64,000 nucleotides of DNA from positions 1 through 64,000 of the forward strand of contig NZ_VMNI01000001.1 in assembly GCF_007625205.1 (NCBI RefSeq), in the 5' to 3' direction. This document shows positions 48,323 through 56,066 of this stretch, piece after piece (the stretch's first letter is position 1; each line of letters begins with the position of its first letter). Position numbers and translations under genes: made by a program. The stretch is from Denitromonas ohlonensis. Lineage in GTDB: Bacteria; Pseudomonadota; Gammaproteobacteria; Burkholderiales; Rhodocyclaceae. Under the pieces are notes generated by a model. It searched no databases and was not told where the DNA came from. It saw nothing but the letters and a program-made list of their open reading frames with translations.

Positions 48323-48354
48323 GCCGTCAGGGTGGCCACCATCGGCCGCCCTGA
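48323..48354 (+). repeat. intercistronic stem-loop between tctC and tctAB
   Basis: CGTCAGGG (48323-48330) pairs with CCCTGACG (48347-48354), with an inner GGCC/GGCC stem and a six-base loop. No T-tract follows. Such stems between a binding-protein gene and its permease gene commonly protect the upstream message and raise binding-protein levels over the permease. Confidence 0.6.
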
Positions 48355-48384
48355 CGCACCAGCCACTCAACACTGGAGTTTCCA

Positions 48385-50397
48385 ATGCTAGAAGCCATGC
48401 AGAGTGCCTTTGTCGGCCTCCTCTCGTTTCAGCACTTCGCCTATATGCTGCTCGGCATTGTGGTCGGCCTCGGCGTGGGCATTCTGCCCGGCCTGGGCGG
48501 CATCGCAGGCATGTCGCTGCTGATGCCCTTCATTTACGGCATGGACCAGGTTTCCGCGCTGGCCATGCTGGTGGGCATGGTTGCCGTGATCCCCACCGGC
48601 GACACCTTCACCTCGGTACTCATGGGTATCCCCGGCTCAAGCGCCAGTCAGGCCACGGTGCTGGACGGATTCCCACTCGCCAAAAAAGGCCAGGCCGCCC
48701 GTGCCCTGAGCGCCGCCTTTTCGGCCTCCTTGCTGGGCGGCGTGTTTGGCGCGCTGCTGCTGACCGGCTTTGTGGTGGTCGCCAAGCCGCTGATCCTGTC
48801 CTTCACCACCGCTGAACTGTTCATGTTCGCCCTGCTCGGGCTGTCGGTAGTCGGTGTGCTGGCCGGCGAAAGCATCATGCGCGGTGTCATCGCCTGCGGT
48901 CTGGGCCTGATGGTCGGCGCGATTGGCGCAGCCCCCGCCACCGGCGAGAGCCGCTTCGATCTGGGCATCGACTATCTGGTCGACGGCGTGCCGCTGGTGA
49001 TCATCGGCCTGGGCCTGTTTGCGATCCCCGAGATCGCCGACCTGATCCGCCGCTCCCGCCCGATCGCGGCCGAGTCCGGCCTCGGCGCTGGCTGGCTGCA
49101 AGGCGTGCGCGACACCTTCAAGAACTGGTTCCTGGTGCTGCGTTGCTCGGCGCTGGGCACCTTCATTGGCGCCATTCCGGGCCTCGGCGGCGGCGTGGTG
49201 GACTGGATCGCTTACGGCCATGCCGCGCAGACCAGCAAGGATGCATCCAACTTCGGCAAGGGTGAAATCAAGGGCGTGATCGCCCCCGAATCGGCCAACA
49301 ACGCACTGCAAGGTGGCGCGCTGATGCCGACCCTGCTGTTCGGCATTCCCGGCTCGGGCAGCATGGCGGTGTTCCTCGGCGGCATGGTCCTGCTTGGATT
49401 GCAGCCCGGCCCGTCGATGGTCACCACCGACCTCGAGCTGACCTACACCATCGCCTGGACGCTGGCCTTCTCGAGCATCGTTGGCGCCGCCATCTGCTTC
49501 TTCCTGGCCGTGCCCATCGCCCGACTGACCTTCGTGCCCTTCAACCTGATCGCGCCGTTCATGATCATGATCATCTGCTTCGCGGCCTTCCAGGCGCGAC
49601 GCGATCTGACCGATCTGCTGGTGCTGTTCGCGGTGGGTATCGTCGGCATCTTCCTGCGACGCTTCGGCTGGCCACGGCCCGCCTTCCTGATCGGCTTCGT
49701 GCTCTCGAGTCAGGCAGAGAACTACCTGTATCAGGCGCTGCAGTTCTACGGCTGGGAATTCGTTCAACGCCCGGGCGTGCTGATCATCGGCGCGCTGACC
49801 ATCGCCTCCACGCTGATGGCCCTGCGCAGCCGGGTGTCTGAAGAAGGCGCGGTCACCAAAGAGGCCCGCGGCGAAGAGACCGACCGCCCGGTGCACGGCG
49901 GTGCCACCAAGGCCGAGCGTCGTCCGCAGATCGTGTTTGCCGTGTTGCTGCTGGCCACCTTCTTGTACGGCGTAATGAGCAGCGCACCGCTGAGCTTCCT
50001 GGGGTCGGTGTTCCCGTTCTACACCTCGGCGCTGATGGTCGCCTTCACCGGCTACATGGTGATGATGCTGGTCGTGGCCAAGCCGGGGCATAGCGCGCAC
50101 TTCGACCAGGAGCTGGCGGCCAAGGCCAAGGGCGCGGACGACGGCACCACCGTCTGGCCGTCCGTGGGCTGGTTCGTGTTCCTGTTCGGCATGACCTCGG
50201 TGCTCGGTTTCATCATCTCGATCGCGATCTTCATCACGACCTTCCTGATGGTGCGCACCCAGCTCGGCGTGGCCCGCAGCCTGCTCTACACCGGTCTGTG
50301 CATCGCCTTCATGAGCACGCTGGGCCACTACCTGACGCTCGACTTCCCGGCTGGCCTGCTGCAGCACTACGTCGAGATGCCCTGGCCGCTCAAATAA
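48385..50397 (+). CDS. TctA-TctB fused tricarboxylate transporter permease
   Basis: A 670-residue inner-membrane protein. Residues 1-~500 are a full TctA subunit (GVGILPGLGGIAGMSLLMPF and IPGSSASQATVLDG, with the mirrored AIPGLGGGVVDWIAYGHA and IPGSGSMAVFLGGMVLLGL). After a charged linker (~490-520) the rest is TctB-like, with four helices (PQIVFAVLLLATFLYGVMSS to the end LQHYVEMPWPLK). TctA and TctB are usually separate, so this is a natural fusion. It completes the TTT importer with the TctC protein encoded upstream. Uptake is driven by proton or sodium gradient. Confidence 0.88.
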   Translation: MLEAMQSAFVGLLSFQHFAYMLLGIVVGLGVGILPGLGGIAGMSLLMPFIYGMDQVSALAMLVGMVAVIPTGDTFTSVLMGIPGSSASQATVLDGFPLAKKGQAARALSAAFSASLLGGVFGALLLTGFVVVAKPLILSFTTAELFMFALLGLSVVGVLAGESIMRGVIACGLGLMVGAIGAAPATGESRFDLGIDYLVDGVPLVIIGLGLFAIPEIADLIRRSRPIAAESGLGAGWLQGVRDTFKNWFLVLRCSALGTFIGAIPGLGGGVVDWIAYGHAAQTSKDASNFGKGEIKGVIAPESANNALQGGALMPTLLFGIPGSGSMAVFLGGMVLLGLQPGPSMVTTDLELTYTIAWTLAFSSIVGAAICFFLAVPIARLTFVPFNLIAPFMIMIICFAAFQARRDLTDLLVLFAVGIVGIFLRRFGWPRPAFLIGFVLSSQAENYLYQALQFYGWEFVQRPGVLIIGALTIASTLMALRSRVSEEGAVTKEARGEETDRPVHGGATKAERRPQIVFAVLLLATFLYGVMSSAPLSFLGSVFPFYTSALMVAFTGYMVMMLVVAKPGHSAHFDQELAAKAKGADDGTTVWPSVGWFVFLFGMTSVLGFIISIAIFITTFLMVRTQLGVARSLLYTGLCIAFMSTLGHYLTLDFPAGLLQHYVEMPWPLK

Positions 50398-50440
50398 GCC
50401 CGATGGGTCATTTGATTTCAACCCGCTTTTTTCTGATCCG

Positions 50441-50477
50441 CACCTGTCTGCCCGCACTGGCGGGCGACAGGCAGGTG
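50441..50477 (+). repeat. intercistronic stem-loop between tctAB and the hydratase gene
   Basis: CACCTGTCTGCCCGC (50441-50455) and the stretch GCGGGCGACAGGCAGGTG (50460-50477) form an imperfect but strong stem with an ACTG loop. There is no T-tract. It may mark an mRNA processing or partial termination point between transport and enzyme genes. Confidence 0.5.
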
Positions 50478-50509
50478 CCCCGCCTGTACCTGACGGAGGA
50501 CGCAACACC

Positions 50510-51355
50510 ATGAATCTCAAGGACTGGATCGGCCGCTCGGAGGCTGTCTCCGACATCGCCACCGCCACCCCCTACGCCGCCTTGTCGGCCACTTTTGACC
50601 GCCCGTCCGAGCGCCCCGCCGCCGGCACGCCGCTGCCCGGTCTGTGGCACTGGCTGTACTTTCTGCCGCTGCACCGCCAGTCGGAAATCGGCCCGGACGG
50701 CCACGCCAAGCGCGGCGGTTTTCTCCCGCCCGTGCCGCTGCCGCGCCGCATGTGGGCCGGTAGCCAATTCACCTTTCACAAGCCGCTGCGCATCGGCGAC
50801 GCCATGACGCGCACCTCGACCATCCACGACGTGACCGAAAAGAGCGGCCGCACCGGCCCGCTGGTCTTCGTCAAGGTGCGCCACGAGATCTGCCGCGACG
50901 GCGAAACCGACATCGCGCTGACCGAGTTTCACGACATCGTGTATCGCGAAGCAGCCAGGCCCGACGACGTCGCCCCGCCGCCCAAGGCCGCGCCGGCCAC
51001 GTCCCCCTGGGAAAAGCAGTGGGTGCCCGACGACGTGCTGCTGTTCCGTTATTCGGCGCTGACTTTCAACGGCCACCGCATCCACTACGACCGCAAGTAC
51101 GTCACCGAAGTGGAAGGCTATCCCGGCCTGATCGTGCACGGCCCGATGGTCGCCACCATGGTGCTCGACCTGCTGCGTCACCAGTTGCCCGATGCCGAGC
51201 TGGCCAGCTACGAATTCCGCGCCGTGCGCCCGGTGTTCGACATCAACCACTTCTTCGTCTGCGGTGAGCCGCAAGCCGACGGCAAGACCTTCCGCCTGTG
51301 GGCGAAGGATCACGAAGGCTGGCTGACCATGGAAGCCACCGCGGTGATCAAGTGA
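50510..51355 (+). CDS. HTD2/MaoC-type CoA-ester hydratase, probable itaconyl-CoA hydratase
   Basis: A 281-residue double hot-dog protein: an N-terminal FAS1-like dehydratase half (KDWIGRSEAVSDIATATPYA) and a C-terminal catalytic half with FRYSALTFNGHRIHYDRKYV, where the His and the preceding Asn/Tyr segment form the active site, then YPGLIVHGPMVATMVLDLLR. This is the family of mesaconyl-C4-CoA and itaconyl-CoA hydratases (Ich, about 285 residues). With the CoA-transferase and CitE-like lyase next door, the proposed reaction is itaconyl-CoA + water to citramalyl-CoA. GGAGG precedes ATG 50510; the next gene starts 10 bases after its stop. Confidence 0.8.
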   Translation: MNLKDWIGRSEAVSDIATATPYAALSATFDRPSERPAAGTPLPGLWHWLYFLPLHRQSEIGPDGHAKRGGFLPPVPLPRRMWAGSQFTFHKPLRIGDAMTRTSTIHDVTEKSGRTGPLVFVKVRHEICRDGETDIALTEFHDIVYREAARPDDVAPPPKAAPATSPWEKQWVPDDVLLFRYSALTFNGHRIHYDRKYVTEVEGYPGLIVHGPMVATMVLDLLRHQLPDAELASYEFRAVRPVFDINHFFVCGEPQADGKTFRLWAKDHEGWLTMEATAVIK

Positions 51356-51365
51356 GGAATGAACA

Positions 51366-52547
51366 ATGAGACCCCTTGAAGGCATTACCGTCGTTACCCT
51401 CGAACACGCCATCGCGGCGCCCTTTGCCACCCGTCAGCTCGCCGATCTGGGCGCGCGGGTGATCAAGGTCGAGCGCCCCGGCGTGGGCGACTTCGCCCGC
51501 GGCTACGACGAACGCGTGCGCGGCATCGCCTCGCATTTCGTGTGGATCAACCGCTCCAAAGAATCGCTGACGCTGGATGTGAAGCATCCCGAAGCACAGA
51601 AAGCGCTGCTCAAGCTGATCACCGAGGAAGCCGACGTGGTGGTGCAGAACCTCGCCCCCGGCGCCGCCGCCCGGCTCGGCCTGTCCTACGAAGCGCTGTC
51701 CGCAATCAAACCCGAGATCATCGTCTGCGACATTTCCGGCTACGGCGCCGATGGCCCCTACCGCGACAAGAAAGCCTACGACCTGCTGATCCAGAGCGAA
51801 TCGGGCTTCCTGTCCGTCACCGGCACCGAAGACGAGCCCTGCAAGACCGGCCCGTCGATTGCCGACATCTCGGCTGGCATGTACGCCTACACCAATATCC
51901 TCGCCGCGCTGATGCAGCGTCAGAAGACCGGTCGCGGCCAGCACCTCGACATCTCCATGCTCGAGAGCCTGGTCGAGTGGACCACCTACCCGCTCTACTA
52001 CGCCATCGACGGCGCCGCCCCGCCGCCGCGCACCGGCGCCAGCCACGCCACCATCTACCCCTACGGCCCCTTCCCGGCCGGCGATGGCAAGACCGTGATG
52101 TTCGGCCTGCAAAACGAGCGCGAGTGGACCGGCTTCTGCGCCAAGGTCTTGCTGCAGCCCGAGCTGGCCCGCGAGGAGCGTTTCTCGACCAACTCCCGCC
52201 GCAGCGCCGCCCGCGTCGAACTGCGCCAGATCATCGTCGACGCCTTTGCCGATCTGAGCGCCGAGCAGGTCGTCGAACGCCTCGACGCGGCGAGCATCGC
52301 CAACGCCCAGGTCAACGACATGCACGCCGTGTGGGACCACCCGCAGCTCAAGGCGCGCAAGCGCTGGCGCAACATCGAAACCTCGGTCGGCACCGTGCCG
52401 GCCCTGCTGCCGCCGGGCTCGTGGGAAGAAGGTGACCCGCGCATGGACCCGGTGCCCGCGCTGGGCGCGCACTCCGCCGCCATCCTCGCCGAACTCGGCT
52501 ACGCCGCCGATCAGGTCGCCGAGCTCAAGTCGGCTGGCGTGATCTGA
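51366..52547 (+). CDS. family III CoA-transferase, probable succinyl-CoA:itaconate CoA-transferase
   Basis: A 393-residue CaiB/BaiF-type enzyme. The start RPLEGITVVTLEHAIAAPFATRQLADLGARVIKVE is diagnostic. The catalytic Asp that forms the acyl anhydride aligns with D167 in SIADISAGMYAYTNIL, and GQHLDISMLESLVEW follows. Length and neighbours match Ict of the itaconate pathway in Pseudomonas (CoA-transferase, hydratase and lyase together). It would activate a dicarboxylate, proposed itaconate, with succinyl-CoA. Gaps to the flanking genes are 10 and 18 bases, so the three are one transcription unit. Confidence 0.85.
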   Translation: MRPLEGITVVTLEHAIAAPFATRQLADLGARVIKVERPGVGDFARGYDERVRGIASHFVWINRSKESLTLDVKHPEAQKALLKLITEEADVVVQNLAPGAAARLGLSYEALSAIKPEIIVCDISGYGADGPYRDKKAYDLLIQSESGFLSVTGTEDEPCKTGPSIADISAGMYAYTNILAALMQRQKTGRGQHLDISMLESLVEWTTYPLYYAIDGAAPPPRTGASHATIYPYGPFPAGDGKTVMFGLQNEREWTGFCAKVLLQPELAREERFSTNSRRSAARVELRQIIVDAFADLSAEQVVERLDAASIANAQVNDMHAVWDHPQLKARKRWRNIETSVGTVPALLPPGSWEEGDPRMDPVPALGAHSAAILAELGYAADQVAELKSAGVI

Positions 52548-52565
52548 GCACCGAGGAGACGCGCC

Positions 52566-53387
52566 ATGCCCCAGCCCATCAGCTACCTCTTTGTGCCCGG
52601 CAACCGCCCGGAGCGCTTCGACAAAGCCTTCGCCACCGATGCCGGCGTGATCATTCTTGATCTCGAAGACGCGGTCGTGCCGGCCGACAAGGCCGGCGCC
52701 CGCGACGCCATCGCCAACTGGGTGGCATCGCACGCCGAGGCCGCCGAGCGCATCGCCGTGCGCATCAACGACACACAGTCGGCATGGTTTGCCGACGATC
52801 TGGCGATGATCCGCGACACCGGCATCAGCCTGGTGATGCTGCCCAAGAGCGAATGGCGCGAGCAGATCGACCTCGTCCGCGCCACCGCCACGCAGGCGCA
52901 GGTGCTGGCGCTGGTCGAAACCGCCCGCGGCATCCACAACGTCGACCAGATCGCCACCACCGAGGGCGTCGCACGGCTGGCCTTTGGCACGCTGGACTAC
53001 GCGGTCGACCTCGACCTGTCGGGCGATGAAGCCGGGCTGGCCTACGCCTCATCGCGCATCGCCATCGCCGCGCGCTGCGCCGAATTGCCTTCACCGGTGG
53101 CCGGGGTCACGCCCTCGGTCACCGACGAAGCGCGCGTGCTCGCCGATTTCGCCTTCGCCCGGGCCTTCGGCTTCGGCGCAAAGATGTGCATTCACCCCAA
53201 GCAGGTGGGCTGGATTCACGCCGCCTGCCGACCCAGCGCCGAAGACCAGGCCTGGGCGCACCGCGTGCTGGCCGCCGCTGAAGCCTCCGAAGGCGCGGTT
53301 CAGCTCGACGGAAAAATGATCGACCGGCCGGTGGTGCTCAAGGCACAGGCCATCCTCGCCCGCAGCCACGCGAGCGAACCTAACTGA
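52566..53387 (+). CDS. HpcH/CitE-type CoA-ester lyase, probable citramalyl-CoA lyase
   Basis: A 273-residue TIM-barrel lyase. LFVPGNRPERFDKA and LDLEDAVVPADK (CoA and metal region), RINDTQS, ALVETARGIHN with the metal-binding Glu, and FGAKMCIHPKQVG near the C-terminus are all CitE-type motifs. The length fits stand-alone citramalyl-CoA or malyl-CoA lyases rather than citrate lyase, and there are no citDFG genes. Proposed reaction: citramalyl-CoA to acetyl-CoA and pyruvate. The unrelated lyase gene starts 47 bases on, with its own AAGGAG. Confidence 0.85.
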   Translation: MPQPISYLFVPGNRPERFDKAFATDAGVIILDLEDAVVPADKAGARDAIANWVASHAEAAERIAVRINDTQSAWFADDLAMIRDTGISLVMLPKSEWREQIDLVRATATQAQVLALVETARGIHNVDQIATTEGVARLAFGTLDYAVDLDLSGDEAGLAYASSRIAIAARCAELPSPVAGVTPSVTDEARVLADFAFARAFGFGAKMCIHPKQVGWIHAACRPSAEDQAWAHRVLAAAEASEGAVQLDGKMIDRPVVLKAQAILARSHASEPN

Positions 53388-53434
53388 CATCTATTCAAAC
53401 AACACCGAATCCCCCCCATTCAAGGAGCAACACC

Positions 53435-54790
53435 ATGGCCGCGAGCATCATTGACTCAAGCATCTTCGGCAACATCTTCAGCACCGACGCCATGCGCGAG
53501 GTGTGGTCCGACCGCAACCGCACCAAGCATTACGTCGCCATCGAACGCGCCCTGGCCGTCGTGCAGGGCCGGCTCGGCATCATTCCGCAAGAAGCCGCGG
53601 ACGAGATCATCGGCAACTGCCATATCGACAAGATCGACATGGACCGCCTGCGTGAGCAGACCGAGCGCATCGGTTACCCGGTGCTCGGCGTGGTCACCCA
53701 GATCAACCAGCTGTGCCGCGACAAGCTCGGCGAGTTCGTGCATTGGGGCGCCACCACCCAGGACATCACCGACACCGCAACGGTGATGCAGATCCGCGAA
53801 GGCCTGGAAATCATCGACGGCGAACTGGCCGCCATCTCCGCCGCGCTGGTGTCGCTGTCCAAGCGCTACCGCGACACCCCGGTGATCGGCCGCAGCAACC
53901 TGCAGCAGGCAATTCCGGTCACCTTCGGCTTCAAGACCGCCTCCATCCTGGCCGGCATCGAGCGTCACCGCGAGCGTCTGGCGCAGCTGCGCCCGCGCGT
54001 GCTAATGGGTGAATTCGGCGGCGCCTGCGGCACCCTGGCCTCGATCGAGACCGGCGCCATGGAAACCCAGGCCGGTCTGATGGAAGAGCTGGGTCTGGCC
54101 CAGCCGGACATCGCCTGGCACACCGTGCGCGACACCATCGCCGAAGTCGGCGCCTTCCTCGGACTGGTCGGCGGCTCGCTGGGCAAGATCGCGATGGACG
54201 TCAAACTGATGATGCAGCACGAAGTGGCCGAGGTGTATGAGCCCTTCGCGCCGGGCCGCGGCTCGAGCAGCACCATGCCGCAAAAGCGCAACCCGATCTC
54301 CAGCTGCTACATCCACGCCGCGGTGTCGGTGGTGCGTCAGCACTCCGCCGCGCTGATGGACGCGATGATCGCCGACCACGAGCGCTCGACCGGTCCGTGG
54401 GAAATCGAATGGATCGCCCTGCCCGAGTCCTTCTGCCTGCTCGCCGGCGCACTCAAGCAGACCCGCTTCGTGCTCGAAGGGCTGGAAGTCGACGAAGGCA
54501 ACATGCGCGCCAACATCGATCTGACCAAGGGCCTGGTGATGTCCGAGGCGGTGATGATGGGTCTCGGTACCTACATCGGTCGCGAGTATGCGCACGATCT
54601 GGTGTATGACCTGTGCCGCCAGGCGATCAAGACCGATCGCCCGCTGCTCGACATCCTGGCCGAACACCCGGAAATCAATGTGCACCTCGACCGCGCCGCA
54701 TTGGCCAAACTGTGCGACCCGGCCAATTACCTCGGTCAGGCCGGCGTGATGGTCGACAAAGTGCTGGCCCGGGCGGCTGCGGTGAAATGA
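53435..54790 (+). CDS. aspartase/fumarase-superfamily lyase, candidate trans-aconitate decarboxylase
   Basis: A 451-residue protein. HWGATTQDITDTA (103-115) and the superfamily signature GSSSTMPQKRNP (276-287, with the catalytic-loop Ser) are intact; GRSNLQQAIPVTFGFK resembles 3-carboxymuconate cycloisomerase (PcaB). Known relatives include PcaB, PurB, ArgH, EDDS lyase and the fungal trans-aconitate decarboxylase Tad1. Here it sits between itaconate-type CoA genes and tricarballylate-oxidation genes, with PrpF-like isomerases (the family of fungal Adi1), so I propose decarboxylation of trans-aconitate to itaconate. No protocatechuate or purine genes are nearby. The family call is firm; the reaction is inference. 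Confidence 0.82.
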   Translation: MAASIIDSSIFGNIFSTDAMREVWSDRNRTKHYVAIERALAVVQGRLGIIPQEAADEIIGNCHIDKIDMDRLREQTERIGYPVLGVVTQINQLCRDKLGEFVHWGATTQDITDTATVMQIREGLEIIDGELAAISAALVSLSKRYRDTPVIGRSNLQQAIPVTFGFKTASILAGIERHRERLAQLRPRVLMGEFGGACGTLASIETGAMETQAGLMEELGLAQPDIAWHTVRDTIAEVGAFLGLVGGSLGKIAMDVKLMMQHEVAEVYEPFAPGRGSSSTMPQKRNPISSCYIHAAVSVVRQHSAALMDAMIADHERSTGPWEIEWIALPESFCLLAGALKQTRFVLEGLEVDEGNMRANIDLTKGLVMSEAVMMGLGTYIGREYAHDLVYDLCRQAIKTDRPLLDILAEHPEINVHLDRAALAKLCDPANYLGQAGVMVDKVLARAAAVK

Positions 54791-54978
54791 CAATGCAGCA
54801 CACACACATCACCGAGCTGGCCGCGCAGCAGCTCGACTGCCCGGTGCTGTTCGGCTCGATCAGCGACACGGGTGGCCGGGCACCGCGCCCCGCCGGCGAA
54901 CGCGCCGACCGCGCAAATCGCGATGCGTACCCGCCACTGAGCGAACTGGCCATGGTGGCCATACTGAGCGAGAACTGA
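54787..54978 (+). CDS. hypothetical 63-residue protein in the catabolic operon
   Basis: A small frame whose ATG overlaps the stop of the lyase gene by four bases (ATGA), implying translational coupling; a second ATG two codons on (54793) is equally possible. The product has no signal or membrane helix. It begins MTMQHTHITELAAQQLDCPV, then has a Gly/Arg-rich polar middle and a short hydrophobic C-terminus (LSELAMVAILSEN). The one Cys is in QLDCPVLF. I recognise no family. Position between the lyase and a hairpin terminator makes it the last gene of the enzyme operon. Confidence 0.5.
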   Translation: MTMQHTHITELAAQQLDCPVLFGSISDTGGRAPRPAGERADRANRDAYPPLSELAMVAILSEN

Positions 54979-54990
54979 CTCGCGCTTGAG

Positions 54991-55031
54991 GCGGGCTGGC
55001 CGCGAGGCCATGCCCGCTTCATCCATTTTTT
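54991..55031 (+). terminator. probable terminator of the enzyme operon
   Basis: GCGGGC (54991-54996) pairs with GCCCGC (55012-55017), with an inner TGGCC/GGCCA stem closed by a GCGA tetraloop and one bulged T. Six T residues follow at 55026-55031, eight bases after the stem. Confidence 0.55.
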
Positions 55032-55047
55032 ACAGGCGTCGGAAGCG

Positions 55048-55983
55048 ATGGAACTGAGACAACTGCGTTATTTCGTCCGCACCGTCGAACTGGGCAGCAT
55101 CAGCCAGGCCGCGCTCGATCTGGGCGTCGCCCAGTCAGCCGTCAGCCTGCAGATCCAGAAGCTCGAAAGCGAGCTGTCCACCCGCCTGCTCCAGCGCAAC
55201 CCCGGCGGCATCGAGCCGACCGAAGCCGGGCTGGCCTTCATGGCCCACGCGCAACTGAGCCTGCGCCATGCCGACGAAGCCGCCTCCGCCGCGCAGCACT
55301 CGCGCCTGTCAGGTGTGGTCAGTGTCGGCCTCGCGCCGACCACCGCCGGGCTGCTCGGCCTGCCGCTGATGCAGGCCATGCGCACGCAGTATCCCGACAT
55401 CCGTATTCGTCTGGTCGAGGCCATGTCCGGCCATCTCGGCCAGATGCTCAACGGCCGCGAGCTCGACATCGCAGTGCTGTTCGACGGCCACCAGGCGCGC
55501 CGCTGGTCTATCGAGCCGATGCTCGACGAGCGGCTGTTCGTCATCGCCCGCGCCGATGCCTCGCCTACGCCACTGCCCACCCGACTCGGCGCACTGGCCG
55601 ACCTGCCGCTGGTGCTGCCCACCCCGCGCCATGGCCTGCGCCGCGTCATCGACACCGCGCTCAACGCCCTCGGCGTGGCGCCCAATGTGGTCGCCGAAGT
55701 CGACTCGCTGTATGTGCTGATGGACATGGTCAATCACGGCATTGGCGCCAGCGTGCAGCCGTGGGCGGCCCTCGCCCGCCAGCCGGACGCCGCCGCGCGC
55801 CTGCGCTGGAGCGAGCTTGAAGACGAAGGCACCGCCCGCCGCAATCTGCTGTGCAGCCTGTCCGAAGACGAGCTCTCGCCCGCCGCCCTCGCCACCCGCA
55901 CCACCCTGCGCCACACGGTGAGCCAGCTGGTCAGCAACGGGCACTGGCGCGGGGTCACCCCCCTGCATCTCGAATCGAGATAG
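55048..55983 (+). CDS. LysR-type regulator, TcuR-like
   Basis: A 311-residue LysR protein with winged helix ELRQLRYFVRTVELGSISQAALDLGVAQSAVSLQIQKLE and effector domain (VVSVGLAPTTAGLLGLPLMQ). It lies directly upstream of tcuA on the same strand, 83 bases away. In Salmonella the tricarballylate genes are controlled by the LysR protein TcuR encoded next to tcuABC, so this is the likely counterpart; orthology is not proved. It is the second LysR gene of the island. Confidence 0.87.
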   Translation: MELRQLRYFVRTVELGSISQAALDLGVAQSAVSLQIQKLESELSTRLLQRNPGGIEPTEAGLAFMAHAQLSLRHADEAASAAQHSRLSGVVSVGLAPTTAGLLGLPLMQAMRTQYPDIRIRLVEAMSGHLGQMLNGRELDIAVLFDGHQARRWSIEPMLDERLFVIARADASPTPLPTRLGALADLPLVLPTPRHGLRRVIDTALNALGVAPNVVAEVDSLYVLMDMVNHGIGASVQPWAALARQPDAAARLRWSELEDEGTARRNLLCSLSEDELSPAALATRTTLRHTVSQLVSNGHWRGVTPLHLESR

Positions 55984-56066
55984 CCCGATCTTGGGTCGGC
56001 TTTGGGTGGCCGGCGCCAAAACAACGATAGTCGATGGCGACCGAGCAACACACAGGAGTTCGACCC

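Noticed and set aside
48637-50568. A 643-codon open frame on the minus strand opposite tctAB
   Set aside because: Composition is low-complexity His/Gln/Arg/Gly typical of antisense frames in GC-rich genes, with no motif. The plus strand encodes a clear TctA-TctB protein.
52566-53387. CitE as a subunit of citrate lyase
   Set aside because: No citD, citF, citG or citX genes, and the length fits stand-alone CoA-ester lyases.
53435-54790. Lyase as adenylosuccinate lyase, argininosuccinate lyase or protocatechuate-pathway cycloisomerase
   Set aside because: The family fits but no purine, arginine or protocatechuate genes are nearby, and the gene is embedded in an operon for CoA activation and cleavage of dicarboxylates.
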